Positions 1 to 5,176 of a stretch of DNA of 5,176 nucleotides are shown here, in pieces; the stretch's first letter is position 1, and each line of letters begins with the position of its first letter. The stretch comes from an uncultured Collinsella sp. (lineage in GTDB: Bacteria; Actinomycetota; Coriobacteriia; Coriobacteriales; Coriobacteriaceae). Where the stretch lies: NCBI GenBank assembly GCA_902464175.1, contig CABQHZ010000112.1:1-5176 (forward strand), given 5' to 3'. The notes beneath the pieces are model-generated. The model worked only from the letters and a program-made list of their open reading frames with translations. It had not been told where the DNA came from and searched no databases. The translations under genes and the position numbers were made by a program.

Positions 1-1604
1 TGGTCGACGGCGTCACCGGCTCCGGCAAAACCGAGGTTTACCTCTCCGCCATCGAGCGCGTGCTCGCGGCTGGCCGCTCTGCCTGCGTGCTGGTACCCGA
101 GATTTCGCTGACAGCCCAGACCGTCGGCCGCTTCCGCTCGCGCTTTGGCGAGACGGTCGCCGTGTTCCATTCGCGTCTTTCTGCTGGCGAGCGCCTGGAT
201 CAGTGGGATATGGTCGCCAGCGGTGCGGCCCGCGTGGTCGTCGGCGCACGTTCGGCGCTCTTTTGCCCGCTTGGCGACCTGGGCCTCATCATCATTGACG
301 AGGAGCACGAGACCAGCTACAAGCAGGGGTCCAGTCCGCGCTACCATGCGCGCGAGGTGGCAGCCGAGATGGCGCGCCGCTATCGCTGCCCGCTCGTGCT
401 GGGGTCGGCCACGCCTTCTGCCGAGGCCCTCGACCGCTGCCGCCGCGGCATGTATAACGGTGCCACCTGGACGCGTGTCGAGATGCCCGAGCGCCCCGGA
501 CACGCCGTGCTGCCTACGGTCCGCATTGCCGACCTGCGTCGCGAGTTCGCACACGGCAGCCGCTCCATGTTCTCAAAACCGCTGATGGAAGGCCTGGAGC
601 GTGTGGTCGAGCGCCGCGAAAAGGCCGTGCTGCTGCACAACCGCCGCGGTTTTGCGCCGTTTTTGATGTGCCGCGAGTGCGGCTGCGTTCCCACCTGCAA
701 CCACTGCTCTACAGCGCTTACGTATCACGAGCGCACGCACACGCTGCAATGTCACACATGCGGATCCTCCTGGCGCGTGCAGCCGTATCCCGCGCCCACG
801 AGTCGTTGTCCCAAATGTGGCAGTCGCTACCTGGCAAAAATGGGGCTGGGCACGCAGCAGATCGAGGACGCACTGCACCAGATGCTGCCCGAGGACGTCG
901 CCATCATCCGCATGGATGCCGATTCCACGCGCGGCAAGGATGCGCACAAAAAGCTGCTCGAGCAGTTCGATGCGGCCGATTGCGCCGTGTTGCTGGGCAC
1001 CCAGATGATCGCCAAAGGCCTCGACTTTCCCGAGGTCACGCTCGTGGGTGTGGTCAATGCTGACTTCGCCCTCAAGCTGCCGGATTTCCGCGCAGGGGAG
1101 CGCGCCTACGATTTGCTGGAGCAGGTCGCCGGCCGTGCCGGTCGCGGTGATCGTCCCGGCGAGGTGATCATCCAGACCTACCTGCCCGAGGATCCGGTCA
1201 TTCGTGCCGTCGCTGAGCACGACCGTTCGATCTTTACCGACTACGATCTGGACCAGCGCCGCGACGCGCTGTACCCGCCGTTTGTTCGCCTGGTCAACAT
1301 CTTGGTGTGGTCGGCAAACCGAGACGACGCGCAGGACTACATTGGGCGCATTGCAAAGCTTCTTAAGCGCCGCTGGCATGCCGCCGCGCCCGATTTTTTG
1401 CGGGCGGGGAGTGCCGTGCCGCAGGTGCTAGGCCCGGCTTCGTGTGTAATCGAGAGAGCCAAGGACCGTTACCGCCTCCATCTGCTTGTGAAGTCGCCCG
1501 TGGGGTACCATGTCTCTGATGATATCGACGCCTGCCTCAAAGAGGTGGGCTCTGTGCGCGGCGTGAGCGTGAGCGTTGACGTCGACGCCTATGATTTGAT
1601 GTAA
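1..1604 (+). CDS. priA: Primosomal protein N' (PriA helicase), 3' part
   Basis: PriA is a 3'-5' superfamily 2 DNA helicase that binds stalled replication forks and D-loops and starts reassembly of the replisome. The reading frame is open from the left edge (first whole codon at 3) and gives 533 residues; full PriA is usually about 700-800, so the N-terminal fork-binding domain lies outside the window. Visible motifs: Walker A GVTGSGKTE (9-35), Walker B DEEH (297-308), SATPS motif III (405-419), eight zinc-binding cysteines as four CxxC pairs (CREC, CNHC, CHTC, CPKC; 669-818) inserted between the helicase lobes, GTQMIAKGLDFP motif V (996-1031) and QVAGRAGRG motif VI (1122-1148). The YPPF element near 1272 marks the C-terminal domain. 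All are intact, so the gene looks functional. It ends TAA 12-18 bases before def, which suggests co-transcription. Family assignment is secure. Confidence 0.97.
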   Translation, partial: VDGVTGSGKTEVYLSAIERVLAAGRSACVLVPEISLTAQTVGRFRSRFGETVAVFHSRLSAGERLDQWDMVASGAARVVVGARSALFCPLGDLGLIIIDEEHETSYKQGSSPRYHAREVAAEMARRYRCPLVLGSATPSAEALDRCRRGMYNGATWTRVEMPERPGHAVLPTVRIADLRREFAHGSRSMFSKPLMEGLERVVERREKAVLLHNRRGFAPFLMCRECGCVPTCNHCSTALTYHERTHTLQCHTCGSSWRVQPYPAPTSRCPKCGSRYLAKMGLGTQQIEDALHQMLPEDVAIIRMDADSTRGKDAHKKLLEQFDAADCAVLLGTQMIAKGLDFPEVTLVGVVNADFALKLPDFRAGERAYDLLEQVAGRAGRGDRPGEVIIQTYLPEDPVIRAVAEHDRSIFTDYDLDQRRDALYPPFVRLVNILVWSANRDDAQDYIGRIAKLLKRRWHAAAPDFLRAGSAVPQVLGPASCVIERAKDRYRLHLLVKSPVGYHVSDDIDACLKEVGSVRGVSVSVDVDAYDLM

Positions 1605-1610
1605 CAACCC

Positions 1611-1617
1611 GAAAGGA
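1611..1617 (+). promoter_or_regulatory. Ribosome binding site that decides the def start
   Basis: GAAAGGA lies immediately before and into the first in-frame ATG (1617), leaving no spacing for that codon, but is about 5-6 bases ahead of the second in-frame ATG (1623). Normal Shine-Dalgarno spacing therefore favours 1623. No other purine-rich motif is seen between the priA stop and def. Confidence 0.6.
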
Positions 1618-1622
1618 TGGCC

Positions 1623-2159
1623 ATGGAAGCCAACGGAATCGTACTGTCGCCCGACCCTCGTCTGCGCCAGGAGTGCGCCGTCATCGAGGAGATCACCCCG
1701 GCGATCGAGGCGCTTGCCGAGAAGATGAAGAAGATGATGTTCGAGAACGGCGGCTGCGGCCTCGCTGCTCCGCAGATCGGCGAGCTTATTCAGCTCGTCA
1801 CCATCGACTGCGACTACAGCGATAAGAACGACTACGACCCCTACGTGCTCATCAACCCTGTCATTGTTGAGCAGAGCGACCATCTGGTGCCGTTTAGCGA
1901 GGGCTGCCTGTCCATCCCTGGCATTAGCTGCGAGATCGAGCGTCCCGACCATGTCGTCGTCGAGGCGTACGACTTGGACGCAAACCTGATTCGCTATGAG
2001 GCTTCGGGCGACCTGTTCTGCGTGTGCCTGCAGCACGAGATCGATCACCTGCATGGCAACACCATGTTCGAGCGCCTTAAGCCCATGCAGAGGCTCAAGG
2101 CCGTCAAGGAGTACCAGGACGCCCTGGCCCGCGGCGCTCGACCGGGCGAGACGGAGTAG
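1623..2159 (+). CDS. def: Peptide deformylase
   Basis: Def is a metal-dependent hydrolase that removes the N-formyl group from the initiator methionine of nascent proteins at the ribosome. From the ATG at 1623 it is 178 residues (180 if the ATG at 1617 is used), normal for the family. All three signature motifs are present: GCGLAAPQIG (about residues 44-53), EGCLS (93-97, the Cys is a metal ligand) and QHEIDH (137-142, two His ligands plus the catalytic Glu). The opening PDPRLRQ near residue 10 matches the usual N-terminal P-D-P-x-L-R element, so the start is about right. It follows priA closely and probably shares its transcript. Its functional partner fmt is the next gene but is separated by 322 bases with a terminator. 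Third codon positions are mainly G/C, as in priA and unlike fmt. Confidence 0.97.
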   Translation: MEANGIVLSPDPRLRQECAVIEEITPAIEALAEKMKKMMFENGGCGLAAPQIGELIQLVTIDCDYSDKNDYDPYVLINPVIVEQSDHLVPFSEGCLSIPGISCEIERPDHVVVEAYDLDANLIRYEASGDLFCVCLQHEIDHLHGNTMFERLKPMQRLKAVKEYQDALARGARPGETE

Positions 2160-2167
2160 GTCCCATC

Positions 2168-2263
2168 GTCCCCGGGGCGCCCGCCTATATCATCCCGTGC
2201 TCAAACATTCTCGCTGCGCTGCGAAACTGCGCGCGGGACGATATAGGCGGGCGCCCCGGGGAC
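2168..2263. repeat. Long near-perfect palindrome after def
   Basis: Two arms, 2168-2190 and 2241-2263, are perfect 23-base inverted copies (outer end GTCCCCGGGGCGCCC). Pairing continues inward to 2200/2231 with one mismatch (2192/2239) and one G-U pair (2198/2233), giving a stem of about 33 pairs with a 30-base loop (2201-2230) that contains a GCTGC tandem. No T-run follows on either strand, so it is not a classical intrinsic terminator. It starts 8 bases after the def stop. Its size, symmetry and intergenic position fit a dispersed palindromic repeat (REP or MITE-like) that may also shield the 3' end of the def mRNA; that role is inference. No clear target-site duplication is seen. Confidence 0.85.
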
Positions 2264-2337
2264 TACGTTGACGCTGCTTGTCTCGCCCAGGTGCCGTCGG
2301 GCCAGGGATGGGCGTCTTCGCTGATAGGTGCTTTGCT

Positions 2338-2376
2338 GAAAGAGCTGCTTTTATTGCGGCTCTTTCTTTGGTTTTG
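2338..2376 (+). terminator. Intrinsic terminator between def and fmt
   Basis: GAAAGAGCTGC (2338-2348) pairs with GCGGCTCTTTC (2356-2366): 11 base pairs including one G-U, with a 7-base loop TTTTATT. It is followed by TTTGGTTTTG, a T-rich although interrupted tail. The mirror strand has no T-run, so it acts on + strand transcripts. It lies 179 bases after def and would end the priA-def transcript, separating it from fmt-rsmB. Confidence 0.7.
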
Positions 2377-2481
2377 GGTATATTTGTTTTTGTTGAAATG
2401 TTATTGCGGATGGACTGGTGACTTGGCTTTCCGCTGTTCTTTGTAGCCGTCTCGGCTTTGGTTGAGGGGAGACTAACTTTT
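2367..2481 (+). other. T/G-rich leader upstream of fmt
   Basis: This stretch separates the terminator from fmt and should hold the fmt-rsmB promoter. Possible elements are TATATT (2379-2384) and TTGAAA (2393-2398), but no pair with good -35 and -10 boxes at 16-18 base spacing is visible, so I do not call a promoter. The strand is strikingly rich in T and G compared with the def region, and the same bias continues into the fmt coding sequence. Confidence 0.4.
2465..2472 (+). promoter_or_regulatory. Ribosome binding site of fmt
   Basis: AGGGGAGA ends 9 bases before the ATG at 2482. This supports that ATG and argues against an in-frame TTG at 2458, which lies upstream of the site. Confidence 0.7.
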
Positions 2482-3402
2482 ATGCGTATTGTGTTTATGG
2501 GTACGCCTGATTTTGCTGTGCCTTCTTTGACTTCGCTTGTTGAGGCTGGGAATGAGATCGCGCTTGTTATTACTCGTCCTGATGCTGTTCGTGGGCGTGG
2601 TAAGAAGCTGGAGCCGTCTCCTGTTAAGGCTAAGGCGCTCGAGCTTGGTCTGCCTGTTGTTGAGGCTAATCGTATGACGCCTGAGGTTGTTGAGGTGCTC
2701 CAGGCTGCCCAGGCTGACATTTTCTGTGTGGCTGCTTATGGCTGCATTTTGCCTGATGACGTGCTGCATATGGCACCGCTCGGCATTGTGAATGTTCATG
2801 CTTCCTTGCTGCCTCGTTGGCGTGGCGCCGCTCCTATTCAGCGTGCCATTCTTGCTGGTGATGAGGTTGCTGGCGTTTCTATCATGCGCATCGGGCATGG
2901 CGTGGATACTGGTGCTTATTGTGCTCAGACTTCCACGTCGGTTGCCGGTAAGCATGCCGAGGCGCTGACTATGGAGCTCGCTGAGCTCGGCGGCAAACTG
3001 CTTGCCGATGCGCTTCCTTCTCTTGCCGATGGCACCGCCGTGTGGATTGAACAGGATGAGGCGCTCGTTACCCATGCTGCCAAGATTTCTAAGCAGGAGA
3101 TGCGCTTGGATCCGCAAATGGCGGCGCTTGATTGCGTGCGTCATGTGCTGGCCTCTTCCGATACCGCGCCTGCTCGTTGCGTGATTGCCGGCAAGACCGT
3201 GCGCGTGCTCGATGCTGCGCCGGCTGATGTTACGCTCGGCGCGGGTCAGGTTCTTGTTAAGGCCAAGCGCGTTTACCTGGGCCTTTCCGATGGTGCGGTT
3301 GAACTGCTTGAGGTTAAGCCTGACGGAAAGCGTGCTATGGCTGCTTCTGCTTGGGCTGCTGGCCTGCAGGGCGCCGACCTTACTTGGGGTGTTCTGTCAT
3401 GA
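2482..3402 (+). CDS. fmt: Methionyl-tRNA formyltransferase
   Basis: Fmt transfers a formyl group from 10-formyl-tetrahydrofolate to Met on initiator tRNA, allowing bacterial translation initiation. The ATG at 2482 gives 306 residues, typical length, and the protein starts with the conserved MRIVFMGTPDFAVPSL. The tRNA-contacting loop GRGKKLEPSPVK (residues 38-49) and the catalytic region NVHASLLPRWRGAAPIQ (104-120) are present, with Asn104, His106 and Asp142 matching the known catalytic triad. The C-terminal domain follows a conserved THAAKIS segment (197-203) and keeps KPDGKRAM near 279-286. The stop overlaps the rsmB start by four bases, indicating translational coupling. Codon use is odd: 27 of the first 40 codons end in T, one in C and none in A, unlike priA and def. 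The product is nevertheless intact, so I see recent base drift or exchange rather than decay. Confidence 0.97.
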   Translation: MRIVFMGTPDFAVPSLTSLVEAGNEIALVITRPDAVRGRGKKLEPSPVKAKALELGLPVVEANRMTPEVVEVLQAAQADIFCVAAYGCILPDDVLHMAPLGIVNVHASLLPRWRGAAPIQRAILAGDEVAGVSIMRIGHGVDTGAYCAQTSTSVAGKHAEALTMELAELGGKLLADALPSLADGTAVWIEQDEALVTHAAKISKQEMRLDPQMAALDCVRHVLASSDTAPARCVIAGKTVRVLDAAPADVTLGAGQVLVKAKRVYLGLSDGAVELLEVKPDGKRAMAASAWAAGLQGADLTWGVLS

Positions 3403-4799
3403 GCAAGCTGTCCCCCGCGCGCAAGCTCGCGCTCGATGTGTTGATGGAGGCCGATCGCCGTGGCATGTACGCGCGCGATGTGCTGTCCTCCCGCGCTTCC
3501 GCCAAGGCCATTGACCAGCGCGATTCCGCTTTTGCCGCTCGTTTGGCCCTGGGCGTTGCCGCCACGCAGGGCATTTTGGATGAGCTGCTCGACCAGTTTC
3601 TCGATAAGCCCAAAAAGGTCGCGCCGCGCGTGCGCATGGCGCTTCGTATCTCGGCCTTCGAAATGCTCTACCTGCATACGCCGGGACGCGTGGCCGTAAG
3701 CCAGGGTGTTGAGCTGGTACGCAGCGGCGCTAAGTCTGCCGCGGGCCTGGCTAACGCGGTGCTGCACAAGGTTGCGGATAACGTCGAGGATTTTGCCACA
3801 GCGTCCGATGCCGATGAGTCCGAGCGCCGTTTGGTGCGCCTGTCGCGTTTGATGGGTCTGCCGCGCTGGCTCTGCGCTCGCATTATGGCGTCGTTCGATA
3901 CACCCGAGGGCGCGCTCAACTTTGCCGGCAATCTGGCGCCTGCGCCGCTCGCCCTGCATGAGAACGCCTTTGCGACCAAGCCGGATCCGTATATCTCGCA
4001 GCTCGTGGCACCTGTTTTTCCCGGCTGCCATGCTCCGGTCGATGCTCAGGTTACCGTTGCTTCGGGCGTGTTTGAGCGTGCTGCGGCCGTGGCTTCGGAC
4101 CTGAATGCTCAGCTTATCGCGACCGCGGCGACTCGTCCCGGGCGTTGTTTGGAGATCGGCGCCGGTCGTGGCACGAAGACCTATGTGATGATGTGCCAGG
4201 CCAAGCGTGCCGGCTTCGAGCGCCAGCATACCGCGCTCGACCTGCATGATCGCAAGTGCGATCAGAATCTCGCTCGCCTGCATAAGGCGGGCATCCAGGG
4301 CGTTCGCACCGTCTCGGGCGATGCATGCGAGCTCGATGCGGTGCTTACCTCATTTGACGCCATGCTTGGCGAGCCAGCCTTGTTCGATACGGTGTTTATC
4401 GATGCCCCTTGCTCGGGCACCGGTACCATGCGCCGTCATCCCGAGATTCCGTGGCGTTTGACTGAGAACGATGTGACGCGCGAGCTTCCTAAAATGCAGC
4501 TGACGATGCTCAAAGAGGCCGCTGCACGCGTGGCTGCGGGCGGCGAGCTCATCTATGCCACCTGCTCGGTCTTTGACGAGGAAAACACGCAGGTCGTGGA
4601 TGCCTTTCTGGCCTCTTCCGAGGGCGAGGGCTTTACCGTAGAACCGCTTTCCGAAGCTCAGATCCTGCAACTCCCCGAGTTCGAGCAGGCCAAGAAGCTC
4701 GTATCCGTCCGTCAAAACGACCGAGGCCTCTTCCAAAGCGTCCCCGTAAACGCGGACTCCTACGACGGCCACTTCTGCGCCCGCCTGGTCCGCCAGTAA
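3399..4799 (+). CDS. rsmB: 16S rRNA (cytosine-C5) methyltransferase RsmB
   Basis: RsmB (Sun/Fmu) makes m5C967 (E. coli numbering) in 16S rRNA using S-adenosylmethionine. The start at 3399 overlaps the fmt stop as ATGA and gives 466 residues; an in-frame start at 3351 would overlap fmt by 52 bases and is unlikely. Residues 1 to about 130 form the NusB-like RNA-binding domain (RVRMALRISAFEMLYL, AAGLANAVLHKV). The Rossmann methyltransferase domain begins near 230: SAM motif I LEIGAGRGTKT (251-261), Asp281 probably for the SAM ribose, motif IV DAPCSGTGTMRRHPE (335-349) with Cys338, and YATCS (386-390) with Cys389, the expected nucleophile. Motif I differs from the usual DLCAAPGGKT form and the usual QD before it reads SD, but the chemistry residues remain. 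The 32 last codons are C-rich at the third position, unlike fmt. RsmB is preferred over RsmF or a NusB protein because both domains are present. Confidence 0.95.
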   Translation: MSKLSPARKLALDVLMEADRRGMYARDVLSSRASAKAIDQRDSAFAARLALGVAATQGILDELLDQFLDKPKKVAPRVRMALRISAFEMLYLHTPGRVAVSQGVELVRSGAKSAAGLANAVLHKVADNVEDFATASDADESERRLVRLSRLMGLPRWLCARIMASFDTPEGALNFAGNLAPAPLALHENAFATKPDPYISQLVAPVFPGCHAPVDAQVTVASGVFERAAAVASDLNAQLIATAATRPGRCLEIGAGRGTKTYVMMCQAKRAGFERQHTALDLHDRKCDQNLARLHKAGIQGVRTVSGDACELDAVLTSFDAMLGEPALFDTVFIDAPCSGTGTMRRHPEIPWRLTENDVTRELPKMQLTMLKEAAARVAAGGELIYATCSVFDEENTQVVDAFLASSEGEGFTVEPLSEAQILQLPEFEQAKKLVSVRQNDRGLFQSVPVNADSYDGHFCARLVRQ

Positions 4800-4806
4800 C
4801 TACTAA

Positions 4807-4871
4807 GTTGCGGTGAAATAGGGATTGAATAGCGGCATCTGCCCGCCAAACAGTCCTTATTTCACCGCAAC
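4807..4871. repeat. Long hairpin just after rsmB
   Basis: GTTGCGGTGAAATA (4807-4820) and its exact reverse complement (4858-4871) form a 14-pair stem that continues to 4827/4851 with two G-U pairs, about 21 pairs in all. The 23-base loop carries a small GGC/GCC inner hairpin. It starts seven bases after the rsmB stop. Neither strand has a T-run after it, so it is not a canonical intrinsic terminator, though it may stabilise or end the fmt-rsmB mRNA. Its form suggests another intergenic palindromic repeat, different in sequence from the one after def. Confidence 0.8.
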
Positions 4872-4917
4872 ACAGAAGGTCATGCGCGCGGAGATCGCAA
4901 TAGCGGTAAAGATTTGT

Positions 4918-4974
4918 AAAAATAGCCCCGTTTCATACTTGCTATTATCAAAAGTGGGGCGGATTACGGGGCTA
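4918..4974 (-). terminator. Terminator-like hairpin on the minus strand
   Basis: On the minus strand TAGCCCCG (4974-4967) can pair with CGGGGCTA (4930-4923), which is followed at once by TTTTTAC (4922-4916). The stem is eight pairs, GC-rich, but the loop is 36 bases; an inner ACTT/AAGT pairing could shorten it. It could end a transcript coming from the right, either a gene beyond the window convergent with rsmB or a local small RNA. The long loop keeps confidence moderate. Confidence 0.45.
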
Positions 4975-5038
4975 GATTGGTGATGTCCGACCACAGCAAA
5001 AATGACCTAAATAAAACCGCAGGTAGATGGCTTGTTGA

Positions 5039-5050
5039 AATTTGCAAATT
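5039..5050. promoter_or_regulatory. Perfect 12-base palindrome, possible operator
   Basis: AATTTGCAAATT is a perfect palindrome. It overlaps the -10 and expected start point of the minus-strand promoter candidate, a usual place for a repressor site. No regulator is identified and A/T-rich palindromes of this length can occur by chance. Confidence 0.3.
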
Positions 5051-5074
5051 ACTGGAATGGATAGAGGTTGTCAA
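5046..5074 (-). promoter_or_regulatory. Sigma-70-type promoter candidate
   Basis: Read on the minus strand, a consensus -35 box TTGACA (5074-5069) is followed after exactly 17 bases by TAATTT (5051-5046), which keeps the important first, second and last bases of the -10 box. The start point would be near 5038-5040. Transcription would run leftwards towards the terminator-like hairpin at 4974-4918. The -10 is only a half match, so this is a candidate. Confidence 0.4.
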
Positions 5075-5176
5075 TTCAGCCCCGTAATCCGGTAGAGTTT
5101 TGAAATGTTACAAACTTAGCAGGTCGCGCGCGCAGACGTGGTGTAAGAGCGTCCTGAGGTCCGTCGCTGCAAATCC

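Larger units (their letters stand above)
4960..5091. repeat. 14-base inverted repeat pair enclosing 104 bases
   Basis: CGGATTACGGGGCT (4960-4973) and AGCCCCGTAATCCG (5078-5091) are perfect inverted copies, 104 bases apart. A further partial copy, TAGCCCCG, is at 4923-4930, so the 4960 arm can pair with either neighbour. Such pairs flank MITE-like elements, attenuators or invertible segments; the sequence does not choose among these. Confidence 0.75.
4872..5176. other. Non-coding, AT-richer region with nested repeats
   Basis: No convincing gene is seen on either strand in this stretch. It is clearly richer in A/T than the genes, and holds the inverted repeats, minus-strand terminator-like hairpin, promoter candidate and palindrome listed separately. 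The edges carry similar GCGCGC-containing segments (AGGTCATGCGCGCGGAGA from 4878, AGGTCGCGCGCGCAGAC from 5120), a loose direct repeat that might mark the ends of an inserted unit. No tRNA-like T-loop or known riboswitch motif was recognised. Confidence 0.5.

Noticed and set aside
573..1379. Minus-strand open frame of 268 codons opposite priA
   Set aside because: It is a shadow of the conserved PriA helicase region; the translation shows no family motif.
2458..2481. In-frame TTG start extending fmt by eight codons
   Set aside because: The ribosome binding site lies inside this extension and the conserved protein begins at the ATG at 2482.
3351..3398. In-frame upstream ATG for rsmB
   Set aside because: It would overlap fmt by 52 bases and add residues not expected in the family; the ATGA overlap at 3399 is the usual coupled arrangement.
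3273..4283. Minus-strand open frame of 336 codons opposite fmt and rsmB
   Set aside because: It lies wholly opposite two well-supported genes, has no recognisable domain, and long antisense frames are expected in GC-rich coding DNA.
4931..4948. Plus-strand TATTAT as a -10 box
   Set aside because: The nearest TTG-type -35 is about 23 bases away, too far for a normal promoter.
4857..4994. Minus-strand 45-residue open frame starting with GTG
   Set aside because: No ribosome binding site or known motif is seen, it runs through the terminator-like hairpin and stops inside the rsmB hairpin arm. More likely non-coding, although a repeat-borne peptide cannot be excluded.
5108..5176. Possible C-terminal end of a minus-strand gene entering from the right edge (22 codons then TAA)
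   Set aside because: Too short to judge and no family is recognisable. It would fit a convergent gene ended by the minus-strand terminator, so the sequence to the right should be read before deciding.

Overview
The window is a GC-rich bacterial housekeeping segment, all genes on the + strand: priA (3' part only), def, fmt and rsmB, followed by about 375 bases of non-coding, repeat-rich DNA. The order priA-def-fmt-rsmB is a common chromosomal cluster in Actinomycetota and Bacillota. High GC, C/G-ending codons in priA and def, and the actinobacterial look of the RsmB methyltransferase domain suggest an actinobacterium. Several features (divergent RsmB SAM motif, long intergenic palindromes) make a member of Coriobacteriia such as Collinsella my best guess; that is inference from general impression, not from a search.

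Layout: 1-1604 is the helicase part of PriA, entered just before the Walker A motif. After a short gap comes def (best start 1623). The 322-base gap between def and fmt holds a 96-base near-perfect palindrome (2168-2263), then a clean intrinsic terminator (2338-2370), then a T/G-rich leader with a good ribosome binding site. fmt (2482-3402) overlaps rsmB (3399-4799) by four bases (ATGA). So the sequence supports two transcription units, priA-def and fmt-rsmB, rather than one four-gene operon.

Functionally, Fmt formylates the initiator Met-tRNA and Def later removes the formyl group from nascent proteins; RsmB methylates 16S rRNA in the ribosome decoding region; PriA restarts stalled replication forks. 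All four are core, cytosolic functions and all key catalytic residues that I can check are present.

The unusual material is non-coding. Seven bases after rsmB is a second long hairpin (4807-4871). Beyond it, 4918-5091 has three related GC-rich segments (4923-4930, 4960-4974, 5078-5091) that can pair in two exclusive ways. Read on the minus strand they form a terminator-like hairpin ending in TTTTT, and a TTGACA-17-TAATTT promoter candidate lies between the two 14-base inverted repeats, overlapping a 12-base perfect palindrome. This could be a small RNA, an attenuator, an invertible promoter or a decayed mobile repeat; sequence alone does not decide. Synonymous codon use also swings sharply along the window, from T-ending in fmt to C-ending at the end of rsmB.
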